A stretch of DNA of 64,000 nt from Ruminococcus hominis (GCF_014287355.1 NZ_JACOPE010000001.1:1798001-1862000); one strand, 5' to 3'; counted from the first letter of the stretch, positions 6,781 through 16,560 are shown. Notes: generated by a model from the sequence alone, not told the origin. Numbers and translations: made by a program.

Positions 6781-9700
6781 TTACTGCACTTTTGCAATGT
6801 CGATCAATGTCAGTTTCTGAATATCTGTATTTTCAAGACTGGTGATCAAGGCTTTTGCTGTGTCCATTGCTGTCAATACATTAACACCTGTCTCAATCGC
6901 ATTTCTTCGGATAATAAATCCATCTTTTGAATGCTCTGCTCCCTGTGCCGGAATATCAATAACAAGATCAATTTCATGACCAAGAATTAAATCCAGAAGG
7001 TTTGGAGACTCCTGTTCAATCTTACGAACCGGGATTGCCTTCACGCCTGCCTCTCTTAAAGTAGCCGCTGTTCCGCTTGTCGCGAAGATACGATATCCGA
7101 TATCAGCAAATCTACGGCCAATCTCCACTGCCTCTTCTTTTTCTTCATCACGAACTGTCATGATCATATTTTTATATTTCGGCAATTTGATTCCTGCACC
7201 GATAAATGCTTTGTATAATGCTTCGTCGAATGTCTTTGCAATTCCAAGACACTCTCCTGTCGATTTCATTTCCGGTCCAAGGCTGATATCTGCTCCTCTA
7301 ATCTTCTCAAATGAGAATACCGGCATTTTAACCGCAATATAATCTGCTTCCTTCTGAAGTCCCGGTGTGTAGCCTAATTCACGTATTTTCTTACCGATGA
7401 TAACCTGCGTTGCAAGTGGTACGATCGGAATGCCTGTTACTTTACTGATATATGGCACCGTACGGCTGGAACGAGGGTTTACTTCGATTACATATACATC
7501 GTCCTCTCCGCATACAATAAACTGAATATTGATCATACCGATTACATGCAGTGATTTTGCAAGTCTTCTTGTATATTCTGCAATCTTATCCTTTGCTGAC
7601 TGTGTCAGGCTCTGTGCCGGATATACTGAAATACTGTCTCCCGAATGGATACCTGCTCTCTCAATATGCTCCATAATTCCCGGAATCAGAATATCCTCTC
7701 CGTCACATACAGCATCTACTTCGATTTCTTTACCTTGTAAATATTTATCTACAAGAATTGGGTGATCCTGTGCAATTCTATTGATGATTCCGATAAATTC
7801 ATCAATATCATGATCATTGATTGCAATCTGCATACCCTGTCCACCAAGTACGTATGAAGGACGAACCAGTACAGGATATCCAAGTCTGTTTGCTACTTCT
7901 TTTGCTTCTTCTGCTGTAAATACAGTTCCACCTGTCGGTCTCGGAATCTCACACTCTTCCAGGATTTCATCAAAGAGCTCTCTGTCCTCTGCTTTGTCTA
8001 CATTTTCTGCAGATGTTCCAAGAATCGGAACTCCCATCTTCATCAGACTTTCTGTTAATTTAATCGCTGTCTGTCCACCAAACTGAACAACTGCTCCATC
8101 TGGTTTTTCAATATCCACAATGCTTTCCACATCTTCCGGTGTTAATGGCTCAAAATACAACTTATCTGCAATATCAAAGTCAGTACTTACTGTCTCCGGG
8201 TTGTTATTTACAATAATTGTTTCATAATTTTCTTTTGAAAATGCCCATGTACAATGTACGGAACAGAAGTCAAACTCTATACCCTGACCGATACGGATTG
8301 GGCCGGAACCTAATACCAGTACTTTCTTTTTATCATTTGTCTTCTCGACTTCTGATTCACAACCAAATACAGAATAGTAATATGGTGTCTCGGCTGCGAA
8401 CTCAGCTGCACAAGTATCAACCATCTTATATGCTGCAACGATACCATTTGCATGACGCATATCATGAATCTCACGTTCATCTTTTCCTGTCAAATCGGCA
8501 ATCACATTGTCTGGGAATTCAATTCTCTTTGCTTCTTTTAAAAGCTCTGGTGTGAGTTTCTCTGTTCTCAGTCTTTCTTCCATCTCTGTAATAATCGCAA
8601 ATTTATCGATAAACCAGATATCAATCTTTGTAATATCATGAATCGTCTCATATGACACTCCGCGGCGGATTGCTTCTGCTATTCTCCACATTCTCATATC
8701 ATCTACTATATGAAGTTCTTCCATCAGATCATCATCTGACAGATTTGTAAAATCATAAGACATAAGACTGTCTACATGCTGTTCCAGAGAACGTATTGCT
8801 TTCATTAATGCACCTTCAAAGTTATCACAGATACTCATAACTTCTCCGGTTGCTTTCATCTGAGTTGTCAATGTTCTCTTTGCACTGATAAATTTATCAA
8901 ATGGAAGTCTTGGGATTTTTACTACGCAATAATCAAGCATTGGTTCAAAGCTTGCATATGTTTTATGTGTGATTGCATTTTTAATCTCATCCAAAGTATA
9001 ACCAAGCGCAATTTTGGCAGCTACCTTTGCAATCGGATAACCTGTCGCTTTGGAAGCCAAAGCAGAAGAACGGCTTACACGTGGATTTACTTCAATTACA
9101 CAATATTCAAATGAATCCGGATTCAAAGCATACTGTACATTACATCCACCTGTGATATTCAATTCGCTGATGATATTTAATGCAGAAGTACGGAGCATCT
9201 GATACTCTTTATCTCCCAATGTCTGCGATGGTGCTACTACAATACTATCTCCTGTATGAACTCCGACAGGATCAATATTTTCCATATTACATACTGTAAT
9301 GCAGTTTCCTTTACTATCACGCATCACTTCATATTCGATTTCTTTCCAGCCGGCGATACATCTCTCAACCAAAACTTGTCCTACTCGAGAAAGACGAAGA
9401 CCATTTTCCAAGATCTCGATAAGCTGCTGTGAATCATGGGCGATACCACCTCCGCTTCCTCCTAATGTATATGCCGGACGAAGTACAACCGGATAACCGA
9501 TGCTATTTGCAAATGCAAGACCATCCTCTACATTCTCGACAACAAGTGAAGCTGCTACAGGCTCCCCGATTTTTTCCATTGTAGCTTTAAATTCAAGACG
9601 GTCCTCCGCCTTTTTAATTGTCTCTGAAGTTGTACCGATCAAACGAACATTATTTTCCTTTAAAAATCCTGCCTCTTCCAATTCCATTGCAAGATTGAGT

Positions 9701-9984
9701 CCTGCCTGTCCTCCAAGTGTTGGAAGCACACTGTCAGGCTTCTCTTTTTTGATCAGCTGCTCAACTACTTCTATTGTAAGTGGTTCGATATATACGCGGT
9801 CTGCAATATCTTTATCTGTCATGATGGTCGCCGGATTTGAATTCAAAAGAACAACTTCAAGACCTTCCTCTTTTAATGAACGACATGCCTGTGTTCCTGC
9901 ATAATCAAACTCTGCTGCCTGTCCGATAACAATCGGACCTGAGCCAATAACCAATACTTTTTTTATACTATTATCTCTAGGCAT
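6781..9984 (-). CDS. carB: Carbamoyl-phosphate synthase large subunit
   Basis: 1067 residues, the full family length. It makes carbamoyl phosphate from bicarbonate, 2 ATP and ammonia channelled from CarA, for pyrimidine and arginine synthesis. Two homologous ATP-grasp halves are visible. The first starts KKVLVIGSGPIVIGQAAEFDY; the second, near residue 555, starts KKVLVLGSGPIRIGQGIEFD. Each carries GGSGGG/GGQGM-type loops and NPR motifs (VIEVNPRVSRSSAL, VIEVNPRSSRTVPY). The C-terminal MGS-like allosteric domain (ATSGTAATLREAGV) is intact. The ATG overlaps the carA stop by one base (TAATG), giving translational coupling. Confidence 0.98.
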   Translation of the reverse strand: MPRDNSIKKVLVIGSGPIVIGQAAEFDYAGTQACRSLKEEGLEVVLLNSNPATIMTDKDIADRVYIEPLTIEVVEQLIKKEKPDSVLPTLGGQAGLNLAMELEEAGFLKENNVRLIGTTSETIKKAEDRLEFKATMEKIGEPVAASLVVENVEDGLAFANSIGYPVVLRPAYTLGGSGGGIAHDSQQLIEILENGLRLSRVGQVLVERCIAGWKEIEYEVMRDSKGNCITVCNMENIDPVGVHTGDSIVVAPSQTLGDKEYQMLRTSALNIISELNITGGCNVQYALNPDSFEYCVIEVNPRVSRSSALASKATGYPIAKVAAKIALGYTLDEIKNAITHKTYASFEPMLDYCVVKIPRLPFDKFISAKRTLTTQMKATGEVMSICDNFEGALMKAIRSLEQHVDSLMSYDFTNLSDDDLMEELHIVDDMRMWRIAEAIRRGVSYETIHDITKIDIWFIDKFAIITEMEERLRTEKLTPELLKEAKRIEFPDNVIADLTGKDEREIHDMRHANGIVAAYKMVDTCAAEFAAETPYYYSVFGCESEVEKTNDKKKVLVLGSGPIRIGQGIEFDFCSVHCTWAFSKENYETIIVNNNPETVSTDFDIADKLYFEPLTPEDVESIVDIEKPDGAVVQFGGQTAIKLTESLMKMGVPILGTSAENVDKAEDRELFDEILEECEIPRPTGGTVFTAEEAKEVANRLGYPVLVRPSYVLGGQGMQIAINDHDIDEFIGIINRIAQDHPILVDKYLQGKEIEVDAVCDGEDILIPGIMEHIERAGIHSGDSISVYPAQSLTQSAKDKIAEYTRRLAKSLHVIGMINIQFIVCGEDDVYVIEVNPRSSRTVPYISKVTGIPIVPLATQVIIGKKIRELGYTPGLQKEADYIAVKMPVFSFEKIRGADISLGPEMKSTGECLGIAKTFDEALYKAFIGAGIKLPKYKNMIMTVRDEEKEEAVEIGRRFADIGYRIFATSGTAATLREAGVKAIPVRKIEQESPNLLDLILGHEIDLVIDIPAQGAEHSKDGFIIRRNAIETGVNVLTAMDTAKALITSLENTDIQKLTLIDIAKVQ

Positions 9985-11054
9985 TATTTGACTCCTCCCA
10001 TCATATTAATAAATCTGTCGAATAAGTATCCTGAATCCTGTGGTCCAGGGCAAGCCTCCGGATGGAACTGTACAGTGAAAATATTCTTTCCTACATATGC
10101 AAGTCCTTCATTTGTTCCATCATTAACATTTACAAATGCCGGTACTGCAATATTGGAATCTACGTTTTCAGCATCTACTACATAACCATGGTTCTGTGAT
10201 GAAATATATACACGACCTGTCTGTAAATCTTTTACCGGATGATTTCCACCTCTATGTCCATATTTTAACTTGTGTGTAGACGCACCTGTAGCAAGGGCCA
10301 TCAACTGATGTCCTAAACAAATAGCAAATATTGGAATATCTGTATTGTATAATTTCTTGATTTCTTCGATAATAGATGTGCAATCTGCCGGATCTCCAGG
10401 TCCATTGGATAACATAATTCCGTCAGGATTAGAAGAAATGATTTCTTCTGCTGTTGTATGTGCCGGATAAACAGTCACCTCACAACCGCGTTCATTTAAT
10501 GATTTTGCAATATTATTCTTTGCTCCAAGATCTAAAAGGGCAACTTTTTTCCCTGTTCCCTCTAATGTATACTTCTCATCGCAGGTTACTTTAGAAACGA
10601 CATCACCTACTGTGTAAGCTTTTAATTTAGGAAGAATCTCTTCTAAATTATAATTTTCGTTTGTTGTAATCATTCCATTCATGGTACCCTTTTCTCTTAA
10701 AACTTTAGTAAGAGCACGAGTATCAATACCAGCAATTCCCGGAATATCCTGTTCTTTTAAGAAATCCTGAATTGTTCCCTGGCATCTAAAATTACTAGGA
10801 ATACGAGATAATTCTTTAACAATATAACCGTCCGGCCATGCCTTTCTCGATTCCATGTCTGGTGTAATTCCATAATTACCAATCAGTGGATAGGTCATCA
10901 CAACGGCCTGTCCCGCATAAGAAGGGTCCGTTAACACCTCTAAATATCCTGTCATTGAGGTATTAAATACGATTTCACTGATCATATCCTTTGTTGAACC
11001 TATGCTTGTTCCAGTAAACACGGTTCCGTCTTCTAAAATTAGAAACGCTTTCAT
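9984..11054 (-). CDS. carA: Carbamoyl-phosphate synthase small subunit
   Basis: 356 residues. This glutaminase supplies ammonia to CarB. The N-terminal CPSase small-chain domain begins MKAFLILEDGTVFTG. The GATase domain has nucleophile Cys in FAICLGHQLMALA and the His/Glu pair in VQFHPEACPGP. I chose the ATG at 11054, with GGGAG upstream and the usual family N-terminus; an ATG at 11075 has no ribosome site. A TATAAT box at 11105-11100 lies upstream with no convincing -35. No PyrR-type antiterminator was recognised in the short leader. Confidence 0.97.
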   Translation of the reverse strand: MKAFLILEDGTVFTGTSIGSTKDMISEIVFNTSMTGYLEVLTDPSYAGQAVVMTYPLIGNYGITPDMESRKAWPDGYIVKELSRIPSNFRCQGTIQDFLKEQDIPGIAGIDTRALTKVLREKGTMNGMITTNENYNLEEILPKLKAYTVGDVVSKVTCDEKYTLEGTGKKVALLDLGAKNNIAKSLNERGCEVTVYPAHTTAEEIISSNPDGIMLSNGPGDPADCTSIIEEIKKLYNTDIPIFAICLGHQLMALATGASTHKLKYGHRGGNHPVKDLQTGRVYISSQNHGYVVDAENVDSNIAVPAFVNVNDGTNEGLAYVGKNIFTVQFHPEACPGPQDSGYLFDRFINMMGGVK

Positions 11055-11199
11055 CTGTTCATCTGCTCCCTTCATCTTATTGTGCTATTTTCTTTAAGCA
11101 TTATAACCTTTATTGTTTTACTTCTGCTCAAATTGTTAAGATTATACTATATCCTTTTTTATAATTCAACCGATTTCTAACAGCTTTTTTTTTTGATTT

Positions 11200-11271
11200 A
11201 TCTAAAAATTTTTTAGATATTTTCAGCTATAAGAATTTCTAAATTTCTATAATTAGTCATTCTTATAGCTG
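11200..11271. repeat. Paired inverted repeats in the spacer
   Basis: CAGCTATAAGAAT (11224-11236) and ATTCTTATAGCTG (11259-11271) form a 13-pair stem just downstream of the gene ending at 11277. A second AT-rich palindrome lies at 11200-11218, and a ten-T run at about 11185 on the plus strand. It is probably a transcription end, but the T-run does not sit ideally for the minus-strand gene. Confidence 0.5.
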
Positions 11272-11276
11272 TCATT

Positions 11277-12557
11277 TTATCTAAGCTCTGCGATTCTTGA
11301 TACTCCTACATAAATTTCTGATATTTTATACCAGGTACGATAATCTACCACTCCGGTTTGAGGTAATCCAAATACAGATTGAAAAACACGAACAGCTTCT
11401 GCTGTCGCCGGTCCATATATCCCATCCACTGCAATTTTAGGAATTAACGGATAGGCTTCTGCCACCACATTTAATTGTTCTTGTATCTGCCGTACTTTCT
11501 CCCCGCTCGCCCCATTTTCCAGATCATATCCCGGCCATGATGAAGGAACCCCTGACACCTCCTGCGCTGTATTAATATAAATATCATCGCCATAATAATA
11601 TCGCAGGATTTCTATTGCCGAATACCCCTGTTCTCCAAGACTTTGACTGCCCCATTGTGTTAACCAGTTCGGACACTGCACCCTTCTGCCGTCACAATAC
11701 TGTGTTAATATCGGCTGTCTTACATTCGGTCTGGACAAATAATCTGCAAAAAGTTCATCTACAATAGTTGATATCGTATCGAAATAATTTCGATTAGGAA
11801 TCCATTTATGGTCAAATGCTGTAGATGATGTGATTGTAAAATCGTATCCCCGATTACGATAGTATTCTGTATAAACGCGATTTAACGTAAAAGACATAAT
11901 TGCCAGCACATTTGCCCTAATTGCATTCTCTGTCCATGTCGCATATATTTCACTCGATGCAACATTTTTAATATAATCTTTGTATTTCACATAGTAATTT
12001 GTGGCTGTGCTGTCCCGTGGCGAACCATCGTGTACAATAACATATTCAGGGATTACTACTCTGCTAAGTACAATTTCCCCGCTTTCATCAATTGGCTTTA
12101 TTTCATCTTCCGGAATTTTAGGTGGGTATTCTCCGTATAATGTATGTGCCGGAATAACATACACTTCCGGCTCTGCATCTTCTATGAGCGGATGCAGTCG
12201 TACATCCTGCAGTGCTGTAACATCTGCTAAAATCTCAGCTCCTGCTATGCTGATTGGTTCAAATCCCGGAGCATTCACCTGCAATGTATATTCTGAATAT
12301 GGCTGCTCCTCTATTGTCTGGTCCAGACTATATTCCAATGGCGGCGCATCCAGCTCCACAACCTCTGTCTGCCCTACCTGGTTCGTCTGCAATTGTTCTA
12401 GTGTACTATTTGGCACACCCGTATAAGAGATTGAAATTGTCGCATTTTCAATAGGATAAGCTGTAATTTCTGATGTTACATTAATTTGCAGCCTGCCCCT
12501 GTCCACTGCCTGGTCTTTATTTCGCTGCACACCTTCCTGCATCATTTTCACCAGCAT
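11277..12557 (-). CDS. SpoIID-like/peptidoglycan-binding protein
   Basis: 426 residues in three parts. The N-terminal ~130 residues have a carboxypeptidase-regulatory-like beta pattern (GRLQINVTSEITAYPIENATISI). The middle (~170-330) resembles SpoIID-type amidase-enhancer regions (IKNVASSEIYATWTENAIRA, TSSTAFDHKW, GYSAIEILRYYYG). The C-terminal PG_binding_1 domain (~345-415) has GEKVRQIQEQLN and VDGIYGPATAEAVRVFQ. No signal peptide or membrane segment is visible, which suits a protein acting inside the mother cell or spore. Its role in spore cortex or coat is inference. GAGGG precedes the ATG. Confidence 0.7.
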   Translation of the reverse strand: MLVKMMQEGVQRNKDQAVDRGRLQINVTSEITAYPIENATISISYTGVPNSTLEQLQTNQVGQTEVVELDAPPLEYSLDQTIEEQPYSEYTLQVNAPGFEPISIAGAEILADVTALQDVRLHPLIEDAEPEVYVIPAHTLYGEYPPKIPEDEIKPIDESGEIVLSRVVIPEYVIVHDGSPRDSTATNYYVKYKDYIKNVASSEIYATWTENAIRANVLAIMSFTLNRVYTEYYRNRGYDFTITSSTAFDHKWIPNRNYFDTISTIVDELFADYLSRPNVRQPILTQYCDGRRVQCPNWLTQWGSQSLGEQGYSAIEILRYYYGDDIYINTAQEVSGVPSSWPGYDLENGASGEKVRQIQEQLNVVAEAYPLIPKIAVDGIYGPATAEAVRVFQSVFGLPQTGVVDYRTWYKISEIYVGVSRIAELR

Positions 12558-12700
12558 AAACGATTACCCTCTTTGATACTGTTCTTATGATTTTTACAAA
12601 CAGTAATATCTACTTTCATACACTCTCTGCTTAGTATATGTTTCCCACTTCCACTTTGTGCATTTTTTATTATTTTTTACGCAGCACATCATACGCTGCC

Positions 12701-13852
12701 CTATCTTTCTATTTCTCCTGTCAACTCTTTGATTACATCCTCAACATGCATCATTTCCTGGATTTTTCCTACATTGGAGCCGCAAAATATCAATCCATGC
12801 TCTACATCACCTTTCACTGCATCTACCAATGCCTTTGTTATACAGTATGGAACTTCTGCAGGATTACATTTTGCCAGACATTGATAGCATTTTTGAATTT
12901 TACATTTTTCTTTTTCTGTCTTTTCCACAAATGCGTTGCGTACTGCACGCCCCGGCAATCCAACCGGACTTTTAATTATTTGTACGTCTTCTTCTTTTGC
13001 ATGCAAATATGCCTGCTTATACGCCTCAGAAGCATCACATTCATAGGTTGCAACAAATCTGCTTGCAACCTGTACTCCATCTGCTCCTAATTCGAATGCA
13101 TGCTTCACATCTTTGTACTCAAAAACACCACCTGCCATAATCACAGGTATATTACATTGGTATTTTTCTTCATACTCTTTTTTTAATTTAATAATTTTCT
13201 GTATCTCTTCGTCCATTGCAGCCTGTCCTTTTTCATTGGCCTGCTCCATACTTTCTTTATCTTTTTTCTGCAAATAACCATATTCTTCCAACTCATCCAT
13301 GTGAAAACCAAGATGTCCTCCTGCTGCAGGACCTTCCACTACAATAAAATCTGCTGTTCGCTTGTATTTTCTGTCCCACTGACGGAAAATAAGCCTGCAT
13401 GCTCTTGCACTTGATACAATAGGTGCAATTTTAGTTTCACTTCCTTTCACTAATTCCGGAAGCTCCAGCGGTAACCCCGCCCCGCAAATTATTACATCAC
13501 TACCTGCTTCCACTGCAGCTTTAACATGTTCCTGATAATGCTTCAATGCAACCATTACATTGACACCGATCAGTCCATGACATTCTCCATTCTCGTCTTT
13601 AGCAATTTCTTTTGCACGTTCAATATGCTTACGTATTGCCTTTAGATTTGCTTTTGCCTGATCCTTTTCAAATCCTTCTTCATCATAACCAATCTGTGCT
13701 GTGGAAATAATTCCGACACCGCCTTCTTTCGCCACTGCTCCTGCCAGTGAAGAACGGCTGACACCAACCCCCATTCCCCCCTGGATAATCGGAATTCTTG
13801 CTTCTTTCCCTCCGATTTTTAAACTTGGAAATTTTTCTCTTATTTTATTCAT
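12701..13852 (-). CDS. Nitronate monooxygenase/2-nitropropane dioxygenase-like flavoprotein
   Basis: 383 residues, an FMN TIM-barrel of the NMO/FabK family. Typical motifs are IPIIQGGMGVGVS near the start, GLIGVNVMVAL, DVIICGAGLPLELP, VVEGPAAGGHLG (with the flavin-contacting His), VIMAGGVFEYKDV and LGADGVQVASRFV. A cysteine cluster near the C-terminus (CKIQKCYQCLAKC, PYCITKAL) is common in anaerobe members. It has its own strong promoter and is a single-gene unit. The reaction could be nitronate oxidation or an enoyl-ACP-reductase-like step; no fatty-acid genes are adjacent, so FabK is less likely. Confidence 0.85.
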   Translation of the reverse strand: MNKIREKFPSLKIGGKEARIPIIQGGMGVGVSRSSLAGAVAKEGGVGIISTAQIGYDEEGFEKDQAKANLKAIRKHIERAKEIAKDENGECHGLIGVNVMVALKHYQEHVKAAVEAGSDVIICGAGLPLELPELVKGSETKIAPIVSSARACRLIFRQWDRKYKRTADFIVVEGPAAGGHLGFHMDELEEYGYLQKKDKESMEQANEKGQAAMDEEIQKIIKLKKEYEEKYQCNIPVIMAGGVFEYKDVKHAFELGADGVQVASRFVATYECDASEAYKQAYLHAKEEDVQIIKSPVGLPGRAVRNAFVEKTEKEKCKIQKCYQCLAKCNPAEVPYCITKALVDAVKGDVEHGLIFCGSNVGKIQEMMHVEDVIKELTGEIER

Positions 13853-13897
13853 TTGATTACCCCATTTATATTTATTTTGATATTAAAACTATTTTAT

Positions 13898-13926
13898 AAT
13901 ATAAGTATTTTCTTTTAAAATGTCAA
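13898..13926 (-). promoter_or_regulatory. Promoter of the nitronate monooxygenase gene
   Basis: TTGACA (13926-13921), 17-base spacer, TATATT (13903-13898) on the minus strand, 45 bases before the start codon. Confidence 0.8.
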
Positions 13927-13996
13927 GCTAATCTTGTTTTTATTTCTTTTTTATATGGTTTTAAATACTATATTCTTGCCGGTAAATTATTTTCAG

Positions 13997-14037
13997 AAAA
14001 AAAAGAAGCAGAACACACTCTATGTACTCTGCCTCTT
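13997..14037 (-). terminator. Terminator after coaX
   Basis: GAGGCAGA (14037-14029 region) pairs with TCTGCTTC (14012-14005), followed on the minus strand by eight T. It lies about 20 bases after the coaX stop. Confidence 0.85.
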
Positions 14038-14056
14038 ATATCTTCTCTTTTGTTGT

Positions 14057-14824
14057 TTATTTTCTATTTTTTTCGTAAATAATCTGCAGCCCTTTTAATA
14101 ACAGCTCCTCGTCTATTATCATCTTTCTCTTGCAATATGGGACTACTTTATTCGCCAGACCACCGGTTGCAATGACCGTTATTGATTGTCCGAGCTCTTC
14201 TTCCAAACGATCAATAATACCATCTAATGCTGCTGCATTTGAATAAATAACTCCGCTCTTCATACAATCTATCGTATTTTTACCGATTATTTTCTTCGGA
14301 GCTTCCAGACCAATTCCCTGAAGCTGAGATGCATTGGAAGTTAATGCATTCAATGAAACATTGATTCCGGGATAAATCATACCTCCCAGATAATTTTTCT
14401 TCGCATCAATGACACAAACTGTTGTAGCCGTTCCAAGATCACATACTGCAAGTGGAGTTGGATACTGTGCAATTGCAGCTACTGCTCCTGCCACAAGATC
14501 GCTTCCAAGCTGGGATGGATTATCAATCAAAATATTTAATCCAGTTTTTACTCCCGGACCGATAACTAACGTTTCTCTTTTCAGAATCTTCTCTGCAGCT
14601 TCTTTAACCACATAAGTAATCTGTGGAACTACGGAGCAGATAATTGCCCCATCTAATGTCTCCACATCAATCTCATGAATATCAAGTACCATCTTAATAT
14701 CAATTGCATATTCCAATTCCATTTTCGTCTTGTTTGTGGCAAGTCTTTCAATAAAATATGTCTTTTGATTGTCTACACATCCGAGAACAATATTTGTATT
14801 GCCTATATCAATTGCTAAAATCAT
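14057..14824 (-). CDS. coaX: Type III pantothenate kinase
   Basis: 255 residues, ASKHA fold. It phosphorylates pantothenate as the first step of coenzyme A synthesis. The start is fixed by GAAGGAG before ATG at 14824 and the canonical N-terminus MILAIDIGNTNIVLG (phosphate-1 loop). Further motifs are GPGVKTGL, the substrate Asp region LGSDLVAGAVAA, DLGTATTVCVID and GGMIYPGIN. It follows the MATE gene by 77 bases in the same direction, so the two may be co-transcribed, and it ends at a strong terminator. No type I or II pantothenate kinase is seen in the window. Confidence 0.95.
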   Translation of the reverse strand: MILAIDIGNTNIVLGCVDNQKTYFIERLATNKTKMELEYAIDIKMVLDIHEIDVETLDGAIICSVVPQITYVVKEAAEKILKRETLVIGPGVKTGLNILIDNPSQLGSDLVAGAVAAIAQYPTPLAVCDLGTATTVCVIDAKKNYLGGMIYPGINVSLNALTSNASQLQGIGLEAPKKIIGKNTIDCMKSGVIYSNAAALDGIIDRLEEELGQSITVIATGGLANKVVPYCKRKMIIDEELLLKGLQIIYEKNRK

Positions 14825-14901
14825 ATGAATTCTCCTTCTTTTATTAACAAATCCAATTTGTCTTTGTAAATTATAACATGTCAATTTAAAGTTCAAAAGT
14901 A

Positions 14902-16230
14902 TTATTCTTTCACTTTTCCATTTTTTACTTTTTGATAAAAAACAATCGTCAATACTGTTGCAACAATCCAACCAAACGGCCATGCCATCCAAATTCCTGT
15001 ACTACCGAAACGAGATGATAAAACAAGTGCGAAACAAATTCGCAGAATCAGATCCGGTACTGTTGCGATAATGAAATACATCATGGCGCCTGCACCTCTG
15101 ATAATTCCGTCCGTCATCAATTTTACCGCTATAATAAAATATAGTGGAGAAACAATTCTTAAAAAAGCGATTCCTGCCTGGATTGCTTCCATGCTTCCAT
15201 CATCTAAAAATAATCCCATCATCTGACGACTAAATATAAAATACAATATAAAAAATGGAATCACTGTAATCTCTGACAGTTTAACTCCTGTTTTAAACCC
15301 CAATGGAATCCGTTCCTGCTTTCCTGCTCCAATGTTTTGTGCTGTATAACTAGATAAACAAGAACCCAGACACATAAATGTATTGATTGCAAATGTATTT
15401 AGCTTGATTGCTCCCGAATATCCGGCAATCACCGATGAGCCAAATCGATTCACAATATCTTGAACAAATAAATTTCCTACACTTAATACACTTTGCTGAA
15501 TAATACTCGGAACTGCAATTTCTATAATCTGCCACAATAAGTGTTTATCCACAAATGGCTGTTTTTCATTTGATATATGCCTAAGTCGCACAGACATTGT
15601 AACAAGAGCAAAAATCGCTGCACCTCCCTGTGCTATAAATGTTGCCCAGGCAACTCCGGCAACTCCCCAGTAAAGCTTTGCAACAAATATGTAATCTAAT
15701 ATGATATTTCCGATTGATGAGCCAATCAAAAAATATAACGGTGTCTTTGAATCTCCCCATGCTGTAAATACACCTGTGCAAACATTATAAAACATCAGAA
15801 AGAAAAAGCCGAACACATAGATCCGTAAATATAAAATTCCTTCTGCCATAATGTTTTCCGGCGTATGTATCGCACTCATCATCCATCTACAACAAAACAC
15901 CCCAAATATACAAAGTATCATGCTAAGCAGCAAGCACGCCGTCAATGCAGTGGTCACTGCACGTTTGACACCCTTTTTATCTCCTGCCCCAAACAAACGT
16001 GAAACAACTACCGATGTTCCGAGATTCATTCCTACAGCAAAAGCCATAAAAATGATTGTAATCGGATAAGATGCCCCGACAGCTGCCAATGCATCCTCCC
16101 CTGCAAATCTTCCGACGATCACACTGTCTGCAATATTATAAAACTGTTGAAACATCACACTTATCATCATTGGCAACAGAAACTTCCATAATGTTTTATC
16201 AGGATGTTCCTTTGTCAGATCCATTACCAT
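14902..16230 (-). CDS. MATE-family efflux transporter
   Basis: 442 residues, about 12 membrane helices in two homologous halves; a cation-coupled exporter of drugs or metabolites. Characteristic stretches are LLPMMISVMFQQFYNIADSV at the first helix, DALAAVGASYPI, GAGDKKGVKRA, and GDSKTPLYFLIGSSIGNIILD between the sixth and seventh helices. The ATG at 16230 has GGGAGGG upstream. A further ATG at 16266 lies within the structured RNA element and lacks a ribosome site. The RNA element and its promoter occupy the 5' leader, so that element may be transcribed together with this gene. Confidence 0.92.
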   Translation of the reverse strand: MVMDLTKEHPDKTLWKFLLPMMISVMFQQFYNIADSVIVGRFAGEDALAAVGASYPITIIFMAFAVGMNLGTSVVVSRLFGAGDKKGVKRAVTTALTACLLLSMILCIFGVFCCRWMMSAIHTPENIMAEGILYLRIYVFGFFFLMFYNVCTGVFTAWGDSKTPLYFLIGSSIGNIILDYIFVAKLYWGVAGVAWATFIAQGGAAIFALVTMSVRLRHISNEKQPFVDKHLLWQIIEIAVPSIIQQSVLSVGNLFVQDIVNRFGSSVIAGYSGAIKLNTFAINTFMCLGSCLSSYTAQNIGAGKQERIPLGFKTGVKLSEITVIPFFILYFIFSRQMMGLFLDDGSMEAIQAGIAFLRIVSPLYFIIAVKLMTDGIIRGAGAMMYFIIATVPDLILRICFALVLSSRFGSTGIWMAWPFGWIVATVLTIVFYQKVKNGKVKE

Positions 16231-16261
16231 TCTTATCCCTCCCTCTGCCACTGTTTTTATA

Positions 16262-16440
16262 TTCAAGAATGCCTCTGCATTCTTGCTGCGAGATGCGCGT
16301 CATGCAATGCATGACATACTTCTTCTGCGCATCTCTGCAATCCTGCCGGAGGCTATATCAGATGGGGGATTGACTCCCACCACTGATACTGATTTATTAC
16401 TCGCCACCTACAGAGGTGGGAGTCATCTCACATCTGATAT
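16262..16440 (-). ncRNA. Candidate structured RNA element, copy B
   Basis: On the minus strand: outer stem ATATCAGATG (16440-16431) with its complement CATCTGATAT (16364-16355), and inner stem GACTCCCACC/GGTGGGAGTC (16424-16415, 16381-16372). The CCACCTCTgtAGGTGG hairpin with GAGTAATA is shared with copy A. A second domain has stem GAGATGCGC/GCGCATCTC (16335-16327, 16298-16290) around GTCATGCA/TGCATGAC, and a terminal hairpin CAAGAATGC/GCATTCTTG (16285-16264). Relative to copy A the stems differ yet remain paired. The copy sits between a promoter and the MATE start codon, filling most of this 410-base stretch without a gene. It may act as a leader RNA or as a stand-alone mobile guide-RNA remnant. 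Confidence 0.55.
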
Positions 16441-16458
16441 AAAACAGTAACATTTTTC

Positions 16459-16487
16459 ATTGTATCACTTCTTTATATAAATGATAA
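16459..16487 (-). promoter_or_regulatory. Promoter in front of RNA copy B and the MATE gene
   Basis: TTATCA (16487-16482), 17-base spacer, TACAAT (16464-16459) on the minus strand. Transcription would start about 10 bases before the first stem of RNA copy B. Confidence 0.6.
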
Positions 16488-16531
16488 CATATTTTACAAA
16501 GATATTTTTACAAGATATTTTAATTCCCATC

Positions 16532-16560
16532 TGGTCATATGGACATGAAATTGCTATAAT
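16532..16560 (+). promoter_or_regulatory. Promoter of the Lon-like ATPase gene
   Basis: TGGTCA (16532-16537), 17-base spacer, TATAAT (16555-16560), followed by an 80-base leader to the start codon. Confidence 0.6.

Noticed and set aside
12663..12700. Terminator after the nitronate monooxygenase gene
   Set aside because: A GCAGC/GCTGC stem is present but is followed by A-rich, not T-rich, sequence on the minus strand.
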